A stretch of DNA of 64,000 bases from Plantago major (taxonomy: Eukaryota; Streptophyta; Magnoliopsida; Lamiales; Plantaginaceae), in the NCBI GenBank assembly GCA_026545765.1, contig CM048842.1, positions 48,307,431 to 48,371,430 on the forward strand, read 5' to 3'. Both the position numbers and the translations under genes were made by a program. Below, one piece after another: positions 56,232 to 64,000 of the stretch. The notes under the pieces were generated by a model. That model saw only the letters and a program-made list of their open reading frames with translations. It was not told the origin of the DNA and did no database searches. Each line of letters opens with the position of its first letter. Position 1 is the stretch's first letter.

Positions 56232-57653
56232 TGTTAGGAATATCTGTTAGTATTTTGATCATTCATCACATGTTCTTATCTTTGCCAGAAAGGTGATTAA
56301 GTACTCTTAGTTCACTTGAACATTGTAAAAGAGGAAATCACTGAGTATGATTAGTCTAGTGAATCTTGTATTAGGATTATAGGTCTCTGAATGTAATTTT
56401 TATTTCCAAGAAGACCATGAAGATCAATCCTAGCAATGGAGCTTTTCTGAAGATTACAAGACCGGAGATTGCACAAGATTTATGAAGACACCAAGGTTTA
56501 GTCTCACTCGGAAAAACTATGTCCTTAATCCTTTCTTAAGTGCATTTAGTTACTTTTGAAACATGATTCTGGAACATATGACATCATGAGTATGGAGCAT
56601 ACAATCCATCAGAAAGGCTCATGTATCCGTTAAGACTAAAGGACAATGAACAGTACTATGCATTAAATGCATCGTAAATCTTGCAAAAAGCAAGTCCTCT
56701 CTGAAACAAGAGATAGTGACCTCTGAGTACATAGTTCAAGATATAAACGGATATAATTTGATAGAGAGCACAACGGATACAATTCAAACGCCTCTCAAAT
56801 TTATCTATATATATCACACACTTAGATGCTTGAAGAAAACACCTTAGAACGCTCTATCTTGCAAACTTACCATCAAGCAAAGTATTCTGTCAAGCACTCT
56901 ACTACCCTTTCTGAAAGCTTTCTGTTGCTTGAAGAATCACTAGTAGTTCTAAGTTGTCCTGAACCTTAACAAGAGATTGTTATTCGTGAAAGAGTTGAAC
57001 TATCAGATAACCTTTCTGAAGCTCATTCTCCAGAACGGACATCAATTACTTGGGTCAGTAAAGAGCAGATTGCCATACACTGAACAAGTGTATTAAGTAG
57101 TCTTGTTCTATTAGGCTCTCTGGAAACATAACTGAAAAGTTATACAAGAAGCCTCTCTGACAAACCTTATAACCAACACCATCAAGGCGTGGAGTAGAGG
57201 AAGTACTTGATTTGGGAAATTAGGGAATAACTCCAAGGTTATCTGAGTAGAGGAAGTACTTAGCTGTAGGAGCTGGGGAATAACTCAGGGGGAACATTTG
57301 GTTGGGAACCATTTGTTTAGGAATCTTAGAATAGGATTATTGTAAGGTGAACTCAATTATCTGTTCTAGTGAATTCTAGGTCTCAGAAAGACCGAAGTGG
57401 ATTAGTTGGAGGATTACGCCACCTCCAGATACCACTATACTTGTTGTGTTACTTGCCTTTCTGTATTTATCTTTCAGCAAAGCACACACACTTATTGTTT
57501 CTGCACTTACCTATCTTAAAGTCTTCCGCGCTCTGAATTTAAGTATCAGAAATCCCCCGGTTTCTGAGAAACTGTGTTTATCGACAAAAGTTTAAAAGAC
57601 TATTCACCCCCCCCCCCCTTTAGTCTTTTACTTTGCCGTTATCTGGACCAACA
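56232..57653 (+). repeat. 3' LTR of element C
   Basis: 1,422 bp, TGTTAGGAATATC to CCAACA. Uninterrupted, it serves as reference for the split 5' LTR. Contains GCATTAAATGC near 56660, TCTATATATATC near 56803, two minisatellite units at 57199-57300 and 12 C at 57607-57618. Confidence 0.95.
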
Positions 57654-57658
57654 GACAC
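57654..57658. repeat. target site duplication of element C, right copy (GACAC)
   Basis: Repeats 24666-24670 exactly. Confidence 0.92.
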
Positions 57659-58195
57659 CAATGTTACCGTTGGCCCATGGCCCATTAGTGAATAGTAATC
57701 CAATACTAATCAGTGGGCCTGGGAGGGTAGTTTGGACCTTTCCCTCTGAGAGTACTGTTCCGCATGTTGGGTCCGTGTAAGTTCCTCGGACAGATCTGTA
57801 TGCTTGGTTGATCTGGCCTTAGGCAACTCAAGGTGTCCGGACCTAGAGTTCCACGGAAGTATCTCATTGGTTCTATTATATACGTTTGGTCTTACTGTGA
57901 TGGTGGCGTCCGAGATTCTCTCGTCCGGTCCATTTAGCATCTTAGGACTGACAGTTTGTGGTACTTGGAAGAACCATGTGACCTTTTGTCAGGTTCCGAA
58001 GTCATCCATCTAGCTTGGTCGGACCTAGCTGAAATGGCTTGCTGACTTGTAAATACTAGTTGACCTGAGATGGTTTCCTTTATGTCGAACCATTCGAAGG
58101 TCGGACTAGCAATGAATAGGCTATCTCAGCCTTGATGCGCTTGAGGACATGTTCTATGGCGCCCTTAACGGATTGGACACATGTCCGTATCAACA
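57659..58195 (-). repeat. 5' LTR of gypsy element G, second part
   Basis: Continues the LTR interrupted at 24670 and ends TATCAACA (minus-strand start TGTTGATA), giving the TGTTGA/TCAACA inverted tips. No coding potential; short ORFs here are chance. Confidence 0.82.
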
Positions 58196-58325
58196 ACATA
58201 CATACATACATACATACATACATACATACATACATACATACATACATTCATACATACATACATACATACATACATACATACATACATACATACAAACACA
58301 CATACATACATATATACACACACAG
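58196..58325. repeat. (CATA)n microsatellite
   Basis: About 30 copies of CATA with a few variants, directly against the end of gypsy element G. The element may have inserted into this repeat (ACATA follows the LTR). The His-Thr-Tyr-Ile ORFs here are only translation of the repeat. Confidence 0.95.
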
Positions 58326-58330
58326 ATACA

Positions 58331-59158
58331 TAACATAACTAAGAGAATGATTTAATAATTCTATTTAAAGTTAAAATATGCTTACATAACTTAATTAATT
58401 AGAAAAAATCTTAGAATTCTTCATATAGAGCCTTAAAGACGATCAAATTGTCTTCATACTAAAAGATTCGTGAAATTGTCATTTAACTTTATGAACTTTA
58501 ATTTTCCATGCTTGATCAACACAAAATTTTCACGTAACTGTGTCGTCATTTACGATTCCATGGAATGTGTGTCCGTGTAATTTAATTTGTAAAACATACA
58601 TCATATTAGCTTTTTACGCTATTTCGATTGAAATTATCTTACTAATTTTCAATGGTCGTAGATGCTATTTTCATAAATTCAACATGCTAACAAACTAGCT
58701 CAGTTTACACTTATGTAACTTTGACTGTTAAAAAAGATGTAGATCCATTTAAAATATTCAACTTTAAATATTAATCAAATGCATGAATCAAGTATTGTAA
58801 TATCATTATGAGTTATTACATATGGTATATTTATTGTGGTACTTACTTACACTTATGTAACTTTAACTGTTAAAAAAGATGTATATCCATTTAAAATATT
58901 CAACTGTTAAATATTAATCAAATGCATGAATCAAGTATTGTAATATCATTATGAGTTATTACATATGGTATATTTATTGTGGTACTTACTAAATAAGTTT
59001 TAATTTTCTCAAACCACAAATGCATACTGCCATTTTTATGTTTCTCAAATCCTTATATAAGCTGATCTTTCTGAATGCAGTTGAGACATCGGGATTTGTA
59101 CTTGAGTGTTATAATTCTAAACACCTAGTTCCAGCAGTTGCAGCTTACAGAAAATCTT
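58331..59158. repeat. direct duplication, copy 1, with an internal tandem repeat
   Basis: Closely matches 61490-62174 from TAACATAACTAAG to AAAATCTT. A segment of about 145 bp (about 58705-58848) is repeated in tandem at 58849-58990 in this copy only. Both copies follow a CATA microsatellite. Confidence 0.85.
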
Positions 59159-59322
59159 TGCCCCCTATCCTAATCACAGTTCATGCCTAGTTCGGAATCC
59201 AGTCAGTCCTCTCAAACCATTTTGATTTTGCATATCTCAATGCTCTACGCATTTATGAACTCGAAAAGAAATCCCACTTTGAAACACGGCCATTTATTGA
59301 AAGTGATTCTTCTTCAAACTAA
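59020..59322 (+). pseudogene. exon-like fragment, unrecognised protein
   Basis: One frame runs 101 codons from ATG 59020 to TAA 59320 with a single TAG at 59188. It includes VETSGFVLECYNSKHLVPAVAAY and, after the stop, SNHFDFAYLNALRIYELEKK. A CTGAATGCAG string at 59071-59080 looks like a 3' splice site. The first half is duplicated at 62036-62174. I do not recognise the family. It may be a decayed piece of a host gene. Confidence 0.35.
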
Positions 59323-61380
59323 AATGTTAAGTATCTCTTTTTTTTAGTTTTTTTAATGACTATTCTAGTGACGAAATGAAATCATTCCTAGTATTTTTAT
59401 TGAACATTTCCAATGCCGCCTTTGCTATTGATTAATACACACTTTAAACTTCTAGGATTACTACAAAAAGAAACCGAATGATGGTTGATAATTTATGAGA
59501 TACATTTTATTTTGTAATATTATTTTTTTTTGTGTGATTTTAGGTTGTTTCAATGATGTGCATCACCAATCAAGAGATCAAGGGAATGTCCAAATCAGGA
59601 TTTGAACTTGAATGGAAACAATTGAAGTTGTAGTTTCCGTGTATAATTTTACAAGATAAGGTAACTTTCTCTACTTGAATTACTGAGCTCCATGAGCCCA
59701 ATGTATTTGACGAACTCAACAAGATTCTCATCTCTTATCGGCATGGAAATATACTTGTATTTTCGGGTGCAATATTCGTTCTTTAGTATGAAACCAGCCC
59801 CGGAAAGTTATCTCTATGATGAATATTTTGGATGAAATTCTTTGCAAATACCATTAGTATCATAAGTATGAGCCCATGTTATTTTCAAAGTTTGTGATAT
59901 GTTTCCCATGGAGCTAGGCTTTGTGAGCATGGGAGCATATAAAAAAAACAAATAGTACATCTTAGAATGCAACTATATTGCCATTGCACTATAGTATGAG
60001 TAACACTTGGAGTTACACAAATATATTGTGCTCATGGAATTCGAATTCAAGTAGGTAATTTTAGCTTAGATTGCAATTTTACATTCTTGATTTGATGCAA
60101 TTTGAGTTCTTGAACTACATTTAACCATTCTTGGAGCTTTTAAGCTGCACTAGTTGAGCCCAATTCGGGTTCCATTAATGGATCTTGAAGATTTAGAGGA
60201 GATTTTCTTTTGAAAGCGCCATCAATGGAGCATCAAGATCCATCATGGAGCCTGAATTGGTCTCCACTCATTGAAGTTTTAAGACCCATTGATAGAAGAC
60301 TAAGAAGAATTGATGGAAGAGCGGAAACACTTGAAGAATGGGACCATTCAAGCTCTATTAATGAAATAATGAGAGAATTTGATACTTTGTATATGTTAAT
60401 GAAGGAACAAAATTAAAATGGTTCGATTGCAACCTATTATTATTAAAGTTGTATCAAAAAATAAATTTTTGGATGATTTGAATTGTAATAAACCTCGGTG
60501 ATTTGAATTTCAATTTGCTTTTTTAAAATACGAATGTTAGAATCATGAAATATATTTTTGATATTTTCGACGCCATTTACAACCTGCCATTGTTGAAATG
60601 AAGGTTGACTTTTGGATTTATGAAGTCTTTCTAATGTGTTGCTGTGAAAGGTGTGTAATCCGGATGTATAATGTCTATACATAAAGGATTTCTTAAAAAG
60701 TATAGCGTAAACTAGTGTACCAAAATAAAAATTTAATGTGTTCTTGTTCCACGTAAATATATACCATGTAACAAAAATACAACTTGCAGGAATCTTTTTC
60801 GTAAATATCTAAATAAGCAGTTACAATTCATTGATCAAAATGTGTACAAATCTCACAAGTTCAGTTATCATACGTAATAGGGAAGCTACAAGGACGAATT
60901 ATTAGCGCAAATTGTGTGTCTCATTAGATGATGATCTAATAAAATTTATTTTCATAAGTTTAAATCGATTGTAACTTTGGAATATCCGTACATGTGTAGT
61001 TTTGGTGAAAATTGAAAATTCAACAAAATCCAAGACAAATGTTGAAGAAACCATTGTGATTTAGATATATTTAATTTTTCCCACACTTTTCAAAAGTCTA
61101 CAATTCGATCTAATACATTTAAACATATTTGTCTCAGATTTATATTTCCCATTGTGTGCACATATAACATTTTTTTAAATGAATGATGTGTATTTGGAAT
61201 AGATCAACTGGCACAATGTTTTTCATTTTTTTGATTTAAAAACAAGATCGAAGTCCAACAATATTATCAATATAGATTCGAAAGATGGGTAAAACCACCC
61301 TTGAAGTTGTTTAGTAGCACATGATTAATAAATGATTCTCAAGTATCATATCACATAACCATAGAATTATATAAGACCGG
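59323..61380. other. AT-rich intergenic DNA
   Basis: No convincing gene. A T-rich tract ending GATTTTAG at about 59542 could be another splice acceptor. A 68-codon ORF at 60210-60416 (MKAPSMEHQDPSWSLNW) has no recognised domain and is probably chance. Confidence 0.5.
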
Positions 61381-61462
61381 TGTTGTCAATTCTGGATCGC
61401 GACAAGTAGCGGCGAACACAAAAATCTGGATAGCAGTAGCGGGGAGACTAGGCAATGAAGTT

Positions 61463-61495
61463 ACATATACATACATACATACAAACATATAACAT
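61463..61495. repeat. short CATA microsatellite before duplication copy 2
   Basis: A handful of CATA units directly before the second copy, in the same position as the long microsatellite before copy 1. Confidence 0.8.
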
Positions 61496-62174
61496 AACTA
61501 AGATAAAGATTAAATAAGTGTATTTAAAGTTAAAATATGCTTACATAACTTAATTAATTAGAAAAAATCTTAGAATTTTTCATATAGAGCCATAAAGACG
61601 ATCAAATTGTCTTCATACTAAAAGATTCGTGAAATTGTCATTTATTTTTATGAACATTAATTTTGCATGCTTGACCAACACAAAATTTTCACGTAACTGT
61701 GTCGTCATTTACGATTCTATGGATATGTGTCCGTGTAATTTAATTTGTAAAACATACATCATATTAAGTTTTTACGCTATTTCGATTGAAATTATCTTAC
61801 TAATTTTCATTGGTCGTAGATGGTATTTTCATAAATTTAACATACTAAAAAACTAGCTCAGTTAACACTTATATAACTGTGACTGTTAAAAAAGATGTAG
61901 ATCCATTTAAAATATTCAACTTTTAAATATTAATCAATTGCATGAATCAGGTATTGTAATATCATTATGAGTTACTACATATGGTATATTTATTGTGGTA
62001 CTTACTAAATAAGTTTTAATTTTCTCAAACCACAAATGCATACTGCCATTTTTATGTTTCTCAAATCCTTATATAAGCTGATCTTTCTGAATGCAGTTGA
62101 GACATCGGGATTTGTACTTGAGTGTTATAATTCTAAACACCTAGTTCCAGCAGTTGCAGCTTACACAAAATCTT
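61490..62174. repeat. direct duplication, copy 2
   Basis: Matches 58331-59158 without the internal tandem repeat; similarity ends at AAAATCTT, one base before the TGTAAAAACCC start of the next element. Confidence 0.85.
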
Positions 62175-62175
62175 A

Positions 62176-64000
62176 TGTAAAAACCCAAAATTTATTTTTG
62201 GACCGTCCATTTGAATTTAATTTGGAGACAATAAATTATTTGGACTTGAGTTGCTATACGAGATTTTACTAGCCATTATTTTACGGATCGATAAATAAGA
62301 AGAGATTTATCGAGTTTATTAGATTGGGCTTGGACCGACAAGTTTGGCCCAAGATAAGCCCAATTATATGAAAGCCCATTAGGTTTATTTATTTATGTTG
62401 GTTATTTCCTTTCCTTCTTCTTCTTCAGCTTTTCTACTTCTGCCGTTATCTTCTTCTTCTTATCGTTCTGTCCGATCTTGTTATTACTCGATTTTGATAA
62501 TTACACAAGAGTTACAACCGGATTTATGACTGAAATCGAGTAGGTTTGGAATTGATTGAAGATTGAGTGTTATGGATCGCGAAACAGAAACAAGAATTGG
62601 GAAAACCGATTTCGCGATTCGATTGGACCGATTCATTGAGGATTTGGACTGTTATTGATGGATTTAGATGGAGGAGATGATGGGTAATCGATTCCCGTAG
62701 CTCTTGCTTGGATTTGGAGGAGTTTGGTTCGATTTCATGGAGTTTGGAAAGTTTTTGAATTCCCAGGGACCTATGTGAATATTTGCAGAAACTTGAAGGG
62801 CTGACTTTGGAGAATTTGAGTTGGCCAAGGGACTTGGTTGTAAATTAATTGGTTAAACAGTTCAGTTATACGTTGAATTTTTTATTGATGAGTAATTAGC
62901 AACAACAATTGTTCTGGTCGAGTGGCAGAACTATGTGGGTATGGAGTTTGGGATGTCAGCAGTTCGAATCCCATGATATGCCTATTCTACCCTCCCACCA
63001 TTTATTCCTATTTTTTCTAGCTCTAGAAATTACTGTTTTTCCCGTGTAGCATACTTTTCCCGTTTCGACCTATAAAACCGTAGTAGAGACTAAGTGGGGT
63101 TTACAAGTGGTGCTTTGGATGAATGATGGTTTAAAGTGACTTTGGAGGATTCGATGTGCAAGCTATTGGAGGATCTTGCGGGTATTTAAGTTTGACTTGG
63201 AATTGTATCGACCTTGAGGTAAGGGGAACTCTTGACACTTTTGCTTTTATCTTCCGATATAAAATGTACATATATGTATAGTTTTTTATTGAAAAAATAA
63301 CTTATGGTTATTATATCAAGTAATGGGACTTGATATAATAGTCTATTCGAAAAAGGATCAAGTATGTGTATCCCATAAAATGTTTTGTCTGTGTATGCGA
63401 TTTGTGAAAGTGATTTGATAAAGCATGGATTATGTGTACGTACGTTTATGCTCATCGATATGCCTATGAAGTGTGTGGACCCTTTCGAGGGATTGTCGTG
63501 CTTTGGAGTACTCCCAGTGTTATGTCTGTGGACCCCTATTGTGTTAGGGGATATGTTATGTTAAAGCCGACCTGTGTGCCACCACGGTTTGTGTGGCCAT
63601 AGTGTATATTTGATTCGAGCTAAATGTGTGAATAGTGTATTGTGACATGTGTTCCATGCAAAATGATTTTCGACTATGTTTGATATAAAACGGAGTGTAT
63701 ATATATATGTAAACTTTTCATATGTACTTGATCCGGGTAAAAGTGCCAGGAGCTCACCCTTACACATTTTTTTAGATATTTAATAAGTGATTGGACGAAG
63801 ATACTTTGGAGTTGAGACGGTAGTCAGATGACGGATATGTGAAGGCTGTTTAGGAGGTGCTGTGACTCTGAGATTTCTATTGTGTTGTATAAGATATTTG
63901 TACTGTTGGAATTGTTATTTAGTATTGAGGACTTGTAATATTATTGTATATGAGATTTTTAGATGCTCTATTGTACCACTCCGAGATATTTTTATGTAAT
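62176..64000 (+). mobile_element. probable LTR or solo LTR, start only
   Basis: Homology between the two duplication copies breaks at 62174 and the following DNA starts TGTAAAAACCC, an LTR-like start (many plant gypsy LTRs start TGTAA-ACCC). It contains GCCCAA repeats (62330-62380), CT-rich DNA at 62405-62470 and a tRNA-like B box (GTTCGAATCC near 62961). There is no ORF of note to the window end. The other end is out of view, so the class is uncertain. Confidence 0.45.

Larger units (their letters stand above)
24671..57653 (+). mobile_element. Ty1/copia element C, SIRE/Maximus-like, second family, with two insertions in its 5' LTR
   Basis: The element is defined by a 1,422-bp 3' LTR (56232-57653), a 5' LTR reconstructed from three pieces totalling 1,430 bp, PBS, PPT and a GACAC duplication. 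Coding region 43981-55830 has the same order as A and D but is clearly diverged in gag, spacer and env-position parts, and its LTRs are shorter. Net element length without the two insertions is about 15.2 kb. Insertion C predates D and the solo LTR, which lie inside it. Confidence 0.95.
1..58195 (-). mobile_element. Ty3/gypsy retrotransposon G, Tat-like, partial and heavily interrupted
   Basis: This minus-strand element is the host of every other insertion up to 58195. Reading right to left it shows an LTR ending in TGTTGA/TCAACA inverted tips, a PBS starting TGGCGCCGT, gag, protease, RT, RNase H, a second RNase H and integrase. RT-RNase H followed by an additional RNase H before integrase is the known layout of plant Tat elements, so I place it there. 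It is split by copia element A (7205-23524) and copia element C (24671-57653) and also holds a copia fragment at about 5055-6295. Its left LTR lies outside the window. Stops, frameshifts and lost catalytic residues show it is dead. Confidence 0.9.

Noticed and set aside
58132..58355. ORFs encoding repeated Ile-His-Thr-Tyr
   Set aside because: They translate the (CATA)n microsatellite in two frames; no evidence of a gene.
60210..60416. 68-codon ORF with ATG
   Set aside because: No recognised domain, no splice or promoter context, and AT-rich surroundings; likely chance.
61380..61450. hAT-type transposon end (GTGTTGTCAATTCTGGATCGCG)
   Set aside because: It resembles ends of some non-autonomous plant hAT elements, but I find no matching inverted end or 8-bp duplication nearby.
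62910..62990. tRNA gene or SINE head (AGTGGC and GTTCGAATCC strings)
   Set aside because: I could not fold a complete cloverleaf or find a SINE tail; only the B-box-like string is convincing.

Overview
The window is plant nuclear DNA, most likely from an angiosperm (probably a eudicot). It consists almost entirely of nested LTR retrotransposons, and I see no intact host gene. The plant assignment rests on Ty1/copia elements of the SIRE/Maximus type (initiator-Met PBS, long gag, PR-IN-RT-RNase H order, extra env-position ORF) and on a Ty3/gypsy element with the two-RNase H layout of the plant Tat lineage. Species cannot be told from the sequence.

Layout, oldest to youngest. (1) A minus-strand Tat-type gypsy element (G) runs from beyond the left edge to 58195. 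Its gag-pol lies at 526-7199 and 23530-24221, and its right-hand LTR is split into 24279-24670 and 57659-58195. A 1.2 kb copia-derived fragment (about 5055-6295) sits inside its gag. (2) Copia element A (+ strand, 7205-23524, TSD TCATC) is inserted in the gag of G. (3) Copia element C (+ strand, 24671-57653, TSD GACAC) is inserted in the LTR of G. (4) The 5' LTR of C was hit twice more by the A family: a solo LTR (25199-26831, TSD TATAA) and full-length element D on the minus strand (27336-43455, TSD AGGAA). Every insertion has a perfect 5-bp target duplication, so the order of events is well supported.

Elements A and D (about 16.3 and 16.1 kb) belong to one family; C is a related but distinct family. 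All are very long for copia elements because about 6 kb follows pol. That part holds, in order: an array of small hairpins with an ACGGG loop, a non-coding leader with a TATA-like box, and a large env-position ORF. The ORF contains a series of short GT-AG introns separating in-frame exons. Exon lengths are conserved between A and D (108, 102, 153/150 and 117 nt) while intron lengths drift, and C lacks one of the introns precisely. This is the most interesting system in the window: a copia element that seems to express a spliced accessory protein, retrovirus-like in logic but with a protein that shows no obvious membrane segment.

A second genome-wide oddity is a short motif scattered through LTR, gag, pol spacer and env of each family, with a family-specific spelling (TATCTGA in A/D, TTTCTGAG in C, CAATGTTG in the copia fragment).

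From 58196 to the right edge the DNA is AT-rich: a (CATA)n microsatellite, a direct duplication (58331-59158 and 61490-62174) carrying an exon-like fragment, and from 62176 what looks like the start of another LTR. All coding regions carry stops or frameshifts, so none of the copies appears autonomous as written.
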